64,000 nucleotides of DNA from an uncultured Gammaproteobacteria bacterium (GTDB lineage Bacteria; Pseudomonadota; Gammaproteobacteria; Pseudomonadales; Pseudohongiellaceae): contig CAILUG010000054.1 in the NCBI GenBank assembly GCA_903837345.1, positions 1-64,000 of the forward strand, written 5' to 3'. The translations under genes were made by a program, and so were the position numbers. The notes below the pieces were generated by a model, which ran no database searches, had not been told where the DNA came from, and saw only the letters and a program-made list of their open reading frames with translations. The stretch's first letter is position 1. Each line of letters opens with the position of its first letter. This document shows positions 45,976-56,061 of this stretch, piece by piece.

Positions 45976-47055
45976 TCAAAGTTCGGGAGAAAGTTCCTTT
46001 AGCTGCCGCTCACGCTCTGCTGCAGAAAGCTGTGACAACCGCCTCGCCGCGTCATAGAAGCGCTCCAGATCTCCCCCTTGCCTCTGCAGCAACTGCTGCA
46101 GTGCCGGCACCCATTGGTTATAGGTCGCTACCGTGGCCAGCTGGGCATTGTTGAGATCAGAGGCAAACCAGTGGTCATAACCGGAATAACCATTCCAGCC
46201 GGTTTTGAGTTGCTGATAACGCTGACGCAAGTCCGCCTGTATGCCCCTTTTCCGGCTGCGCATTTCAGTCACCGGCAATGTCTGCTGATACAGGCGGCCC
46301 AGCTCTGCAACTGTCGGCAACACCAGATCCACGAACTGCTGCTGGCGTTTGCGGGCTTCGATGACCGCTGACAGCACCTGTTGCCTGTTCATTGCGTCAG
46401 GCAGCGTCTGCAACCAGCGTTGTTGTCCTTCCTGTTCCACCAGCGTGGCGAAACTTTCATTGAATCCGGTATCGCCGTTTACATAGAGCAATTGATGGGC
46501 GAGTTCATGAAAAATGGTGCCGGCCAGTTGTGCATCATCGCGGTTCAGCATGCTGCTGGGGACCGGATCGTTGAACCACCCCAGTGTCGAATAGGCGCTC
46601 ACGCCGCCCACATAGGTTTCGAGGCCCCGCTGTTCCAGCTGCACAGCAAAATTGCGGGCATCGGCTTCCGAGAAATAGCCGCGATAACTGACACAGCCAG
46701 CCACCGGATAACACCATTGCTCGGGCTTCAGCGAAAACTCCGGCGCTGCAAATACATTCCAGACTATGTATGCGCGGTGCAGATCGACATAGCTGGAATA
46801 GTGCTGTCGCACTGGCAAATGCAGCTGCTGGTCCGCGAACTTGCGAAGTTCCAGCACCAGGGCCAACTGGTGGCGGGTGGAGTCAGGCACGGCCGGATCC
46901 TGCAGGACTTTTGCAATGTCCTGCCGTTGCTGCAACAGGCTCAACTGGCCAACAATGGCCTGACGGTAATAGGCAAGGGAATCACAACCACCGAGCAGCA
47001 AGGCGAGCAATGCAACTGACAATTGCGCAACCGTTGCTTTGTGCGCAATTCGCAT
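45976..47055 (-). CDS. Lipoprotein aminopeptidase (COG4324-type zinc protease)
   Basis: This protein has 359 residues. The signal peptide ends in lipobox LGGC (Cys24), so it is a lipoprotein. The zinc site HELAH (His183, Glu184, His187) lies in GTIFHELAHQLLYVNGD, with a downstream Glu in FNESFATLVEQEG as third ligand. The YFSEADARNFA and AYSTLGWFNDPV stretches mark the predicted aminopeptidase family. Function is not established beyond being a metalloprotease. It is followed in reverse direction by the cyclotransferase gene nine bases away; both are exported enzymes. Confidence 0.85.
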   Translation of the reverse strand: MRIAHKATVAQLSVALLALLLGGCDSLAYYRQAIVGQLSLLQQRQDIAKVLQDPAVPDSTRHQLALVLELRKFADQQLHLPVRQHYSSYVDLHRAYIVWNVFAAPEFSLKPEQWCYPVAGCVSYRGYFSEADARNFAVQLEQRGLETYVGGVSAYSTLGWFNDPVPSSMLNRDDAQLAGTIFHELAHQLLYVNGDTGFNESFATLVEQEGQQRWLQTLPDAMNRQQVLSAVIEARKRQQQFVDLVLPTVAELGRLYQQTLPVTEMRSRKRGIQADLRQRYQQLKTGWNGYSGYDHWFASDLNNAQLATVATYNQWVPALQQLLQRQGGDLERFYDAARRLSQLSAAERERQLKELSPEL

Positions 47056-47064
47056 GCTTGCGGC

Positions 47065-47835
47065 TTACTCCTTCACTTTGATTTCATACAACTTCGACCA
47101 GAGCTTGCCGGTCACGAACAGACGCTTGCTGTCGGCATCCCAGGCTATGCCGTTCAACACATCGTCATGACCTTTTTGTTCGTTGATACCGTGCAGGTCC
47201 AGCTTGCTTTTTACCTTGCCGGTAACAGGATCGATACGCACGATGAAGTCGGTGTACCAGACATTGGCCCACACTTCGCCATTGATGTATTCAAGCTCGT
47301 TGAGCCTGTCGAGCGGAGCGCCATCTTCAGTGACCTGCACACGACCAGTCTCCTTGAATGTCACCGGATCCAGAAACCGCAGAAATGCGGTGCCGTCACT
47401 GACAATCAGCCGGTTGCCGTCGTGGGTCAGACCCCAGCCTTCACCGGGCAGATAGAACGATTTCACCTGCTTGAAGCTGGCAAAGTCGTAGACCAGCGCC
47501 ACATTGCTCTGCCAGGTAAGCTGATAGACGAGATTGTTGAGCACCGTAATGCCTTCCCCGAAGTATTGCGACGGCAGCAGCGTGCGTTGTTGTACCGTGC
47601 CGGTGCTGAGCTCCACCTTGCGCAGTGATGACTCACCATTGCGGCCGGTGCCTTCGTACAACACGCCTCCGATGATCACCAGCCCCTGGGTAAAGGCATC
47701 ATGGTCATGCGGAAACGTGTTGATGACCTGCACCTGTTTTACCGGCACTGCTGCCTGTGCCAGTGATGCGGTGAGGCACAAGAGGATGGTCAGCAGCCAT
47801 GACTGCCTGCAACAGGCAAGTGTGGAAAAGTGCAT
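47065..47835 (-). CDS. Glutaminyl-peptide cyclotransferase (QC, beta-propeller type)
   Basis: This protein has 256 residues. It has a signal peptide (1-28) and then a five-bladed propeller with the family hallmarks FPHDHDAFTQGLVI, YEGTGRNGESSLRKVEL, FGEGITVLNNLVYQLTWQ, GEGWGLTHDG and NELEYINGEVWANVW. It forms N-terminal pyroglutamate on exported peptides. The likely operon with the aminopeptidase suggests shared processing of N-termini in the periplasm. Confidence 0.92.
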   Translation of the reverse strand: MHFSTLACCRQSWLLTILLCLTASLAQAAVPVKQVQVINTFPHDHDAFTQGLVIIGGVLYEGTGRNGESSLRKVELSTGTVQQRTLLPSQYFGEGITVLNNLVYQLTWQSNVALVYDFASFKQVKSFYLPGEGWGLTHDGNRLIVSDGTAFLRFLDPVTFKETGRVQVTEDGAPLDRLNELEYINGEVWANVWYTDFIVRIDPVTGKVKSKLDLHGINEQKGHDDVLNGIAWDADSKRLFVTGKLWSKLYEIKVKE

Positions 47836-47846
47836 TGAGGGGATTC

Positions 47847-48248
47847 CTACAACAAACCTTTGAATACCGCGACCAGGGTACCCAGGATCATCAGCACAGT
47901 GGGAAGGAAAGTCAGACCGAAACCCGGACCACGACTTTTGGGCTCTTTGACATAGGCGCGCGCATAGAGTGCACGTCCGATAATCCAGACCACACCCATG
48001 GCCGCTGCAATCTTGTGGCCTGGCCAGCCCTGGTTTTCAAAAGCCCAGCTGAACATGAACAACGCCGGCACAAAGACAACCAGCTGTTCCAGCGTATTCA
48101 TTTGCACGCGCAGATGGCGCTCAAACATCGGATGCCCGCTTGTCGCCGGAGCATGGACGCCGTACTGGCCGCGGGCTTTGCCGACCAGCATGGAAAAATA
48201 GATGAACTGGATCAATGCAAGTGTAGCAACGAGAACTGTCAATTCCAT
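47847..48248 (-). CDS. MAPEG family membrane protein
   Basis: This protein has 133 residues and four hydrophobic helices. It has MAPEG features RGQYGVHAPATSGHPMFERHLRVQMNTLEQ (ends meant: GVHAPATSGHP and RVQMNTLEQL) and GRALYARAYVKEP. The family includes microsomal glutathione transferases and eicosanoid enzymes; bacterial members probably conjugate hydrophobic electrophiles with glutathione. ATG 48248 has GGAGGT six bases ahead. Confidence 0.9.
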   Translation of the reverse strand: MELTVLVATLALIQFIYFSMLVGKARGQYGVHAPATSGHPMFERHLRVQMNTLEQLVVFVPALFMFSWAFENQGWPGHKIAAAMGVVWIIGRALYARAYVKEPKSRGPGFGLTFLPTVLMILGTLVAVFKGLL

Positions 48249-48297
48249 TCCAACCTCCATAGTCAAAAAAAGGGTGTGACGGAGGCGAAGCTTGCAC

Positions 48298-48885
48298 TTA
48301 TTTCAGAATGGCTTCCAGTGAAAATTGGATATGTTCCAGCGTCTGTTTGGGGGATTTGCCTGCCCGCAAACCGAGTTTGCCGGACTCGTAAAGCGCCACC
48401 AGATGGTCGGCTGCGAACTCGGCTGTGACGCCGCTCGCCAGTCCCCTGGATTTTTCCAGTTCCCGCGTGCGTGCCAGGAATGCCCTGCGGATCACGCTGA
48501 ATGAATCGCGGATCAGTTTGGCGAGGTTGTCTTCCCACTGGATGCTCTCGCACATGGAATTGACCAGCAGGCAACCATAGCCACGACGGGCCGGGGCGAC
48601 ACCCGCGATGCTTTCCTGGAAGAATGCAGCAATGGCAGCGGCCGGCTTCAGTGCAGCATTGCCAAGCGTTGCATCCATCTGCACCTTGAGAACTTCATTG
48701 TAATGCTCAACACAACTCTTGAAAAAAACTTCCTTTTCCCCGAAGGAGTTGTACATGGTGCCGCGGTTGATGCGGGTGGCATCCAGCAGTTTCTGCACGG
48801 AGCTGGCAACAAAACCATCCTTCCAGAACTGGTGGGTAGCACGGGAGATGACGTCGTTGTAATTGAATTCAATGGGTCTGGCCAT
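48298..48885 (-). CDS. TetR family transcriptional regulator
   Basis: This protein has 195 residues. The N-terminal helix-turn-helix (about 8-55) has DVISRATHQFWKDGF and LLDATRINRGTMYNSFGEKE. The C-terminal ligand domain includes GYGCLLVNSMCESIQWEDN, typical of the NemR/AcuR-like group responding to electrophiles. It lies 49 bases ahead of the MAPEG gene in the same direction, so it may sense electrophiles and control this detoxification gene. ATG 48885 has AGGA nine bases upstream. Confidence 0.9.
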   Translation of the reverse strand: MARPIEFNYNDVISRATHQFWKDGFVASSVQKLLDATRINRGTMYNSFGEKEVFFKSCVEHYNEVLKVQMDATLGNAALKPAAAIAAFFQESIAGVAPARRGYGCLLVNSMCESIQWEDNLAKLIRDSFSVIRRAFLARTRELEKSRGLASGVTAEFAADHLVALYESGKLGLRAGKSPKQTLEHIQFSLEAILK

Positions 48886-49080
48886 GGTGTGCAATCCTGT
48901 GAAGAAGTGGGACAACTGGTGGCGACAATGCCAAGGATTCTAGTGGAGACATGCCGGTAATCATGTAAATTTCCTGTAATGGAAATTCCATAAAAACCCT
49001 AGTATTTGCAGTAGAACGCCCAGTTATGGAACTGGTTGACATGAACTTCGGCGGGAACCTGAACGGAATCTTAACGCCAA

Positions 49081-49785
49081 TCAAAACCAGTGATGCACAA
49101 GCACAACACCGAGTCCCAGCAGCCCCCCCACTACACCACCCCACACCACCAGCCAGCCCAGATGCTCCTTGATCATTTTCTGCATGATCTCCTTCACCAT
49201 TTGCGGCGTCATCTGCTCCAGCCGCTGATCAACGATGTACTCAACCTTGCGCAACAGCGCATCGCTGTTATGACCGGCAATTTCAGCGAACAAACCGGGG
49301 TCTTCACCGACGCTGCGCAGAAAATCCTGCATGCGCACCACGAAGGGTTCACGCAGGCCCTGCAGCCTGTTGGCACCGCCAAACATCGACAGTGCAGTAC
49401 CAAATCCCGACTCCATGATGACTTCCACCAGGGTATCGAAAGCCTTGTTGAAGTCGAGACGCGGCAACAGCTTTTCCACCAGTGCATTGCCGTCACCGCT
49501 GATCGATGCCAGTACCTTGTGCACGTTTTCGGCGGAAAAAAACTGCTCCATGACCAACACGCGGATGCCGGCACGGAATTCGGTGAAGCGTGCGGGGATT
49601 ACGCCGGAGCCATAAATGCCTGGTACTTTCTCGAACAGCATGTAGATCGCAATCGAGTCGGTGACTGCACCGGTGAAGGAATACAGCCCCGTGTTCAGCA
49701 CGATTTCACCGGCGAACCCGGGCAGCAGGAAGCCGGCCACACACAGAGATATCGCGATCACCAGGGTCAACCAACTTTTGTCCAT
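49081..49785 (-). CDS. DUF445 family membrane protein
   Basis: This protein has 234 residues. It has a first hydrophobic segment (LTLVIAISLCVAGFLLPGFA), the DUF445 signature GAVTDSIAIYMLFEKVPGIYG (GAVTDSIAIYMLF), GVIPARFTEFRAGI, and a C-terminal membrane helix (GWLVVWGGVVGGLLGLGVVL). The function is unknown. It lies ten bases behind yhdP and may share its transcript. Confidence 0.87.
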   Translation of the reverse strand: MDKSWLTLVIAISLCVAGFLLPGFAGEIVLNTGLYSFTGAVTDSIAIYMLFEKVPGIYGSGVIPARFTEFRAGIRVLVMEQFFSAENVHKVLASISGDGNALVEKLLPRLDFNKAFDTLVEVIMESGFGTALSMFGGANRLQGLREPFVVRMQDFLRSVGEDPGLFAEIAGHNSDALLRKVEYIVDQRLEQMTPQMVKEIMQKMIKEHLGWLVVWGGVVGGLLGLGVVLVHHWF

Positions 49786-49795
49786 GCTTGCCTCT

Positions 49796-52700
49796 TTATT
49801 TGGCGGGTTTGCCCTGCTTGCTCTCGTCAGGCGGCTTGAAGCCGGTAGTCGGCTGCTCCCACGGTCCATGCAGGGGATAAATAACGGTGGTGAAATCCTC
49901 GAGCTGCTTCGACAGCAATTTGCTTGCCAGATAGGAGCTGATAGCCAGCGGCCATGCGGCTACCAGCGCCGCCACCATCGACACGTTCTGGCTCAGCGGA
50001 ATCTGCACCTGCATATCGGCATCTATGGTTTCTTTACGCAGGTTGATCTCGCCTTCAATAACGAGGTTGGAGGAAGGACTCTCGATGTGCAACGGACTGG
50101 TAGTGGTAACCACGCCGTCGTTGAAATTCAGGGCTCCATCGATTCTGTCGAAGGTGAACCCTTTCGAGAAAATATCCGAAAAATCCAGTTTGAACCTGCG
50201 CACCAATGCATCCAGATTCAAAACTCCCAAACCCCTGCCGATACCGGCGCCTTTGTCAACATAACGCCCGTCGTTGATATTGACCTTTATCGCACCAGTG
50301 GCCCGTTTCAGCGAAAAATGCAGCGGTGAGCCAGGCCACTCCAGGTTGCCATCGAACGACGCATTCTTGCTGACCACGATCACATCGTGGCCCCAGGCCG
50401 GCAGCACCCTGGCCAGATCGCCGGCTGCAAACAGCCCGGTGAAACTGCTGTGGTGTTTGCCGTCCATATAGCGCCAGTCGGCGGATGCGCCGACTGTGCG
50501 GGTAGTATCGGTAATCGCGGAATCGGCCGATTTCACGCGGAAATTGGTGATGCTCGCTCCGAGCGCATTGGGACGGAATTGCCAGGAGAACGCGCCCAGG
50601 TTGTCGCTGCCAACACTGAGTTCATCCGTCTTGAAATCAAACGCCGGCAATTTGGTGGGATCAACGTCCTTGAGGGGGTCTGCTTCCTCCGGCGGATTCT
50701 TGATGGTTTTGTCCACTACCGGCCACGGCTGCAAACGCAGATAGTTGAGCGCCACCTGCCAGGGCTTGCTGGCATCATCAGCCAACTCCAGGGTCCCCGA
50801 CAGCAACTCGTTGCGACCGCTGATGCGCCACATTTTTTCGGGATGACTCACCACCACATTGATGTTGCTGAAGCTTTGGCCCGGCAGCTTGAGTTCGCCA
50901 ATGTTCACAACCACCAAACGCAGATAGTCTGCCACTTGCCGGCCCTCTCCCGGAGCCTTGTTCATGACCTTGGCAACCTCATCCCACGCAGTTACGTCCA
51001 GCCTGGCGAGGTCACCACTGACCAAAACACCGGGGGCGTTGGTATCCGCCTGCCGCACATTGAAGTTGCGATTGCGCTCTCCCAGGCTGATCTGGCCGCG
51101 CTGGATGCCGCTGCTGTCGAGCTGCAAGGACCCGGTGAGCAGATCGCGATAACGGAAATCCATGGTGCGGTTGGCGTTGGCTGTGGGGAAATCCAGCTCC
51201 AGCGACAGCGGGCTGGCCTGTTCCCTGGTTTTTGCCAGTGGTTCCGGCAGGCTGCTGCTGAGTCCGGTCAGATCGGATTCCAGCAACACACTGGTCTCTT
51301 TGCCGTCGCCACGCTGAGCCGGTGCTATTTTCACCGTGGCCTTGTAATTCATATCACCCTGCATGTAATTCAGAAGTTCGCGCACAAACACCGGCTGACC
51401 CGACCATTTCTTCAATTCCTGGGCTGAGACCTTGCTGGTACCTTCGATGCTGATGGTCTGTTGCCCGGTGCCGGGATCACGTGTGCTGATCATTGCCTTG
51501 AGCGGACTGTCGAACAGGCTGGCAGACAATTTGCCGGCCTGCAAACCCCGCTTGCTGTTATAGGAAATCGCACCATCAATTTTTTTCAGCTGCAAATCGA
51601 CATCAGTCATGTCCAGCACACTGTTATGGGTAAGCGTATCCACACTTATCAGCGGCAGTTTGCTGTGCTCGTGCAGATCAATTCCCAGTGCCACCTGCAA
51701 AGCGAGATCACCGGAAGCGGTCCATTTGTCCATGAAAGGGCCGATCACGTCATGCACAGGCGTTTTGCGGAGAAAGTCGATGCCAAGAGCCGTGGACGTG
51801 TTGGCTGTTACTGCCACTCCCAGCACTGCTGTGTCCTTGACCGGCCTTATCATGGCTTCGGCATGATCCACCGCAATCCCGGCAATGCTGCCGCCGGTGG
51901 CGATTACATCCACCGTATTGTTGCTCTGCACCACACTGCCAACCACATTGCGGAGTTCGGGCCAGACGGGCAGAAATTCAAGGTTGCCGTCATTTACGTG
52001 ATACCAGGAGCCGACAAAAGTGTCATTTTCCGGCGCGTGTTCACCGGTAATGGTATGCAAAACAAACGCACTGTCACTGACTTCCCCGCCCTTGAGTGCC
52101 GAGCGCAGCCAGTCCATGGTTACTTTGAGATTGGGCAAGGTCGGCAAGTAATCCGGCGCCACTCCCACCCGCATGCGATTCATGCCGATCTGCAAGCTGA
52201 ATTCATTGTCCCACCCGGCATTGTCGTCATGCAGATTGTGCACATCAAAACTGACGCGGCCTGACAAATCGGCATTTTCAACGTCAATGAAATTGCTGTG
52301 CACTTTGATTTCATCATGGTTCGCCTCCCAGCTGACGCGCGCATTGACCTTGTCAAAATGCCATGGCCGCTCAAACAGTTTCGGCAAATGCAGGGTGAAG
52401 TCGCGGGAATCTACTTCCGCAAACCCGCCCTCGGCGGTGGCCTCAACGTAGCCGGTTACTCCACTGCCTGCAGGCGCATTCTGCCAGGCATTGACTGCCA
52501 CATTTTCGGCATTGCCACGCAACAAAAATCCTTTCGGATAAGAGCCGTCAGCAGAGGTTTCAAAATCGGCATTGCGCAAGGTGCCACGCATGGACAGTAT
52601 TTCAAGTGCACTTTTCGCGGTTGCCGGCATTGGCACAACACTCACCAGCAGCTGGTTCACCATGGCCAGGTTTATTTCACTGGCAAGCACTTGCCAGTGC

Positions 52701-53725
52701 GGGGCAGGCTTTTGCGAGGCAAGCAATTGCAGTTTGCCAATACTCCAGGTCTGGTTCTGCCAGTCGAAGCCGGCGTCCTGCATGCGAATGTTCCAGTCGG
52801 CAGGTACTGCAGGATCACCATAGACCGGCCGTGCCGACAATTTGAAACCACCGTGTTCCAGATCAAGCTTGTGCAACTTGTCGGAGTTGAGTGCCTGTAC
52901 ATTTACATCCTGCAGTTCGGCTGAAAAATTCTGGATGCCGTTGCTGTCAATCTCCAGCCACAAGCGGCCGCGACCCTGCAGTTGCTGCCATTGCCAGCCG
53001 GACGCCAATTGCGCCTGCACGAGCGGCAAGAGATTGACCTGTTCGGTATCAAGCCATGCAGTTGCTGAAAAACTGCGACGTGGATCGCCATGTAATTGCA
53101 GCACCAACCGGGCGGGAGAAGGCTGCTCGTTGAGACGGAACTGCAACTGCATGTTATGGCTGGAAATACGGTTTTGAATATTGAGGATCGCCGAACCGAG
53201 ACTCACACGTTCGCCATTGTGGCGCTGCAAGACAATGCTGCTTTCACCGACAGTCAGGACTTTGGTGTTCAGCAGGAAATCCACAACAGGATCGCTGTTG
53301 CCGCCTGCCTGGGGAGGCACACCTGCCAGAGTCCAATTGTGATCAGCCTGCTCCTGCAATGTGACGGACATGTTCGAAATGCTTATGCGCGAAACCACCC
53401 ACTGGCGGGCCAGAAGTGAAGCAGGCACATCCAGCACCGTTTCAATCCGGGCAATGACATGTTGCGGTGCTGTCTCCCCGGCAACACCGATCCGCAGATT
53501 GCTGATGGAAATACTGGGGCCGAACCGGAACCACGAGCCCTTGATCTCGCCAATGGTGACTGGCGCCCCCAGTGCTGAACCCAGTTGGGACTCAAGTACG
53601 TCCTTGTGGGTTGCAATCAGCGGCATCAGCAAGCGGCCCAGCGTGACATAGGCCGTCAACAACACCAGCAGCAGCAAGCCGATATGCTGGAAACGGCGCA
53701 GGACGCGCCATGGCAAGGAGTTCAC
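49796..53725 (-). CDS. yhdP: YhdP family AsmA-like lipid transporter
   Basis: This protein has 1309 residues. One N-terminal helix (HIGLLLLVLLTAYVTLGRLL) anchors it in the inner membrane, and a very long periplasmic part of beta-strands follows, ending in the AsmA-like C-terminal region (GDLARVLPAWGHDVIV, GAGIGRGLGVLNLDALVRR, IYPLHGPWEQP). E. coli YhdP (1266 residues) forms a bridge for phospholipids from inner to outer membrane together with TamB and YdbH. Its start overlaps the rng stop by four bases, as in many Gammaproteobacteria. Confidence 0.95.
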   Translation of the reverse strand: MNSLPWRVLRRFQHIGLLLLVLLTAYVTLGRLLMPLIATHKDVLESQLGSALGAPVTIGEIKGSWFRFGPSISISNLRIGVAGETAPQHVIARIETVLDVPASLLARQWVVSRISISNMSVTLQEQADHNWTLAGVPPQAGGNSDPVVDFLLNTKVLTVGESSIVLQRHNGERVSLGSAILNIQNRISSHNMQLQFRLNEQPSPARLVLQLHGDPRRSFSATAWLDTEQVNLLPLVQAQLASGWQWQQLQGRGRLWLEIDSNGIQNFSAELQDVNVQALNSDKLHKLDLEHGGFKLSARPVYGDPAVPADWNIRMQDAGFDWQNQTWSIGKLQLLASQKPAPHWQVLASEINLAMVNQLLVSVVPMPATAKSALEILSMRGTLRNADFETSADGSYPKGFLLRGNAENVAVNAWQNAPAGSGVTGYVEATAEGGFAEVDSRDFTLHLPKLFERPWHFDKVNARVSWEANHDEIKVHSNFIDVENADLSGRVSFDVHNLHDDNAGWDNEFSLQIGMNRMRVGVAPDYLPTLPNLKVTMDWLRSALKGGEVSDSAFVLHTITGEHAPENDTFVGSWYHVNDGNLEFLPVWPELRNVVGSVVQSNNTVDVIATGGSIAGIAVDHAEAMIRPVKDTAVLGVAVTANTSTALGIDFLRKTPVHDVIGPFMDKWTASGDLALQVALGIDLHEHSKLPLISVDTLTHNSVLDMTDVDLQLKKIDGAISYNSKRGLQAGKLSASLFDSPLKAMISTRDPGTGQQTISIEGTSKVSAQELKKWSGQPVFVRELLNYMQGDMNYKATVKIAPAQRGDGKETSVLLESDLTGLSSSLPEPLAKTREQASPLSLELDFPTANANRTMDFRYRDLLTGSLQLDSSGIQRGQISLGERNRNFNVRQADTNAPGVLVSGDLARLDVTAWDEVAKVMNKAPGEGRQVADYLRLVVVNIGELKLPGQSFSNINVVVSHPEKMWRISGRNELLSGTLELADDASKPWQVALNYLRLQPWPVVDKTIKNPPEEADPLKDVDPTKLPAFDFKTDELSVGSDNLGAFSWQFRPNALGASITNFRVKSADSAITDTTRTVGASADWRYMDGKHHSSFTGLFAAGDLARVLPAWGHDVIVVSKNASFDGNLEWPGSPLHFSLKRATGAIKVNINDGRYVDKGAGIGRGLGVLNLDALVRRFKLDFSDIFSKGFTFDRIDGALNFNDGVVTTTSPLHIESPSSNLVIEGEINLRKETIDADMQVQIPLSQNVSMVAALVAAWPLAISSYLASKLLSKQLEDFTTVIYPLHGPWEQPTTGFKPPDESKQGKPAK

Positions 53726-55209
53726 GACATCACCACGTCAAACTGTTCATTGGTGTACGATGTTTCCACCTTGACACCGATGCGCTTGCCGGTGATCTGT
53801 TCAAGATCCAGCACCGTGGATGATTCCTCATCAAGCAACCGGTCAACCACTTTCGGGGAAGCGATCACAAACAGCGCCCGGTTTTCGTAAGCGCGTGCAA
53901 CCCGCACGATTTCACGGAATATGTCATAGCACACGGTTTCCACTGACTTGATGCTGCCCCTGCCCTGGCAAACCGTGCATTCGGTGCACAGCATCTGCCG
54001 CAGGCTTTCGCGCGTACGTTTGCGTGTCATCTCCACCAGTCCGAGCTCTGACATCGGCGAAATACGCGTGCGGGCCGGATCTTTCTCGAGCGCCTTCTGC
54101 AACGTGCGCAAAACCTGGCGTTTGTGCTCTTCATCCTGCATGTCGATGAAGTCGATGATGATGATGCCGCCGATATTGCGCACTTTGAGCTGGCGGGCGA
54201 TGGCTTTGGCGGCCTCGACATTGGTCTTGTATATGGTCTCTTCCTGGTTGTTGCTGCCAAGAAAGGCGCCGGTATTGATGTCGATCGTGGTCATCGCTTC
54301 ATTCTGGTCGATCACCAGGTTGCCCCCACTTTTGAGCTTGACGGAACGGCCCAATGCTTTCTGGATTTCATCTTCGATGCCGAACACATCGAACAGCGGA
54401 CGTTCACCCTGGTACAACTCGATGTTCTTCTCGATTTCAGGAATGAAATCATGGGCGAACCTGAGAATCTCGTCGCGCACCATGGCATCGTCAATTCGGA
54501 TGCGCTCCACCTGCGGGGTCATCAGGTCGCGCATGGCGCGCACATAAAGCACCAGATCCTTGTAAATGGTCTGTATTCCGTTCACCGCACGGCATTCGCT
54601 GATTCTGCGGTCTACCGTACTCCACATGCGTCGCAGAAAACCTATATCTGCAACAAGCTCACTCTCGCTGACACCTTCTGCCGCTGTCCGCAGGATGAAA
54701 CCGCATTGATCCAGCACACCTGTCTGGTTGACAGCGTTGTTCAGCGCTGCCAGCAGGCGATCACGTTCCGGCTCATTCTCGATGCGCTGTGATATTCCAA
54801 GATGGCGGTTGTGCGGCATGCACACCAGATAACGCGAAGCAATTGACAGAAAAGTAGTCAGCCGGGCCCCTTTGCTGGCAATCGGCTCCTTTGCCACTTG
54901 CACCACCAGATACTGGCCTTCCCTTACCAGCATGTCGATGGTCTGGGTCGGCTGCGGCACCAGCTCATAACCATCCGCGCCCGGCACCATGATGTCGGCA
55001 GCATGGATAAAACCCGCCTTTTCCAGGCCGATATCAACGAATGCAGCCTGCATGCCCGGCATTACCCGCACCACTTTGCCGAGGTAGATGTTGCCGACCG
55101 GACCGAGCCGGTTGTTGCGCTCGATATAGATCTGTTGCAACAAACCCTGCTCGATGAGGGCCACTCGCGTCTCGCTTGGACTCGCATTGATCAGGATTTC
55201 AACACTCAT
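53722..55209 (-). CDS. rng: Ribonuclease G
   Basis: This protein has 495 residues and matures 16S rRNA 5' ends. The S1 RNA-binding domain (about 35-120, GNIYLGKVVRVMPGMQAAFV) precedes the catalytic core with NLVIDQNEAMTTIDINTGAF carrying the Mg-binding aspartates. IIIIDFIDMQDEEHKRQVL and the Zn-link CTECTVCQGRG follow. It lacks the long C-terminal scaffold of RNase E. It overlaps maf upstream and yhdP downstream. Confidence 0.97.
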   Translation of the reverse strand: MSVEILINASPSETRVALIEQGLLQQIYIERNNRLGPVGNIYLGKVVRVMPGMQAAFVDIGLEKAGFIHAADIMVPGADGYELVPQPTQTIDMLVREGQYLVVQVAKEPIASKGARLTTFLSIASRYLVCMPHNRHLGISQRIENEPERDRLLAALNNAVNQTGVLDQCGFILRTAAEGVSESELVADIGFLRRMWSTVDRRISECRAVNGIQTIYKDLVLYVRAMRDLMTPQVERIRIDDAMVRDEILRFAHDFIPEIEKNIELYQGERPLFDVFGIEDEIQKALGRSVKLKSGGNLVIDQNEAMTTIDINTGAFLGSNNQEETIYKTNVEAAKAIARQLKVRNIGGIIIIDFIDMQDEEHKRQVLRTLQKALEKDPARTRISPMSELGLVEMTRKRTRESLRQMLCTECTVCQGRGSIKSVETVCYDIFREIVRVARAYENRALFVIASPKVVDRLLDEESSTVLDLEQITGKRIGVKVETSYTNEQFDVVMS

Positions 55210-55856
55210 TTACCACAACCTTTCAACAGGGGAATACAGGAAATACCAAAATGCTCGAGCAGGGAACCGGTTTCATACAGCGGCAATCCCACGACATTGC
55301 TGTAACTGCCGGCAATACGATCAACAAACAAGGCGGCCTTGCCCTGGATGCCATAGGCGCCGGCCTTGTCCTTCGGCTCGCCGCTTTGCCAATAGGCATC
55401 AATCTCATCCAGCGTGAGCTGCCTGAAACCGACCTCGGTACTGACTACGGTTTGCTGCAATAGTTCACCCCTGATTACTGCAATTGCTGTCAGCACTTGA
55501 TGGGTACGCGCCGACAACATGAGCAGCATCTCGCGGCACTCTGCCAGCGTAGCAGGCTTGCCCAGCACACAACCCTCACACACTACCGTAGTATCAGCAG
55601 CCAGCACCGGCAGATCCAGCAACCGGTTGCCGTCGCCCCAACCTGCCTCTGCCTTGTGCCTGGCCAGCCTTTGCACATAAGCCTCCGGACTCTCACCAGC
55701 AAGCAAACTTTCATCGATATGCTGCGGCAACAACAGATATGGCAATCCAATCTGGGCCAACAACTCCCGCCGCCTTGGAGAAGCAGAAGCCAGATAGAGC
55801 CGTGGAGCCTGGGATGAGGACAAACCTAACCTCGTCTGCCTGGTGGTCGGGAGCAC
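55206..55856 (-). CDS. maf: Maf nucleotide pyrophosphatase (dTTP/UTP type, YhdE)
   Basis: This protein has about 216 residues with the signature LASASPRRRELLAQIG, the ESPEAYVQRLARHKAEAG helix, VLAADTTVVCEG and PKDKAGAYGIQGKAALFVDR. It hydrolyses non-canonical or methylated pyrimidine nucleotides. The start is uncertain: the longest frame begins with GTG 55856 and adds about 17 residues before the conserved part, with no convincing ribosome site. TGA overlaps the rng ATG. Confidence 0.92.
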   Translation of the reverse strand: MLPTTRQTRLGLSSSQAPRLYLASASPRRRELLAQIGLPYLLLPQHIDESLLAGESPEAYVQRLARHKAEAGWGDGNRLLDLPVLAADTTVVCEGCVLGKPATLAECREMLLMLSARTHQVLTAIAVIRGELLQQTVVSTEVGFRQLTLDEIDAYWQSGEPKDKAGAYGIQGKAALFVDRIAGSYSNVVGLPLYETGSLLEHFGISCIPLLKGCGK

Positions 55857-55995
55857 AGTTGAACATAATGCCGGCCAGAATACTGTCCGCCAGGCAACGG
55901 TTCACAACAGGGCCTGCTGGATGGACAACCATTATCCCTGATCAGTTCCCCGCAAACCACGGCGCCGGTCGTATGCGATGCCGACGAAATGAACC

Positions 55996-56061
55996 ATGGC
56001 TGAATACCGCTATACTGGCGTTCCCGACCACCCGGAACAACCGGCAACAGCAGCTCCATGA
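55996..56061 (+). CDS. Possible 21-residue upstream peptide before the ferredoxin reductase
   Basis: ATG 55996 opens a 21-codon frame (MAEYRYTGVPDHPEQPATAAP) whose TGA overlaps the next ATG as ATGA. The frame runs across the first unit of a tandem duplication. There is no strong ribosome site. It may be a leader peptide or chance. Confidence 0.25.
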   Translation: MAEYRYTGVPDHPEQPATAAP

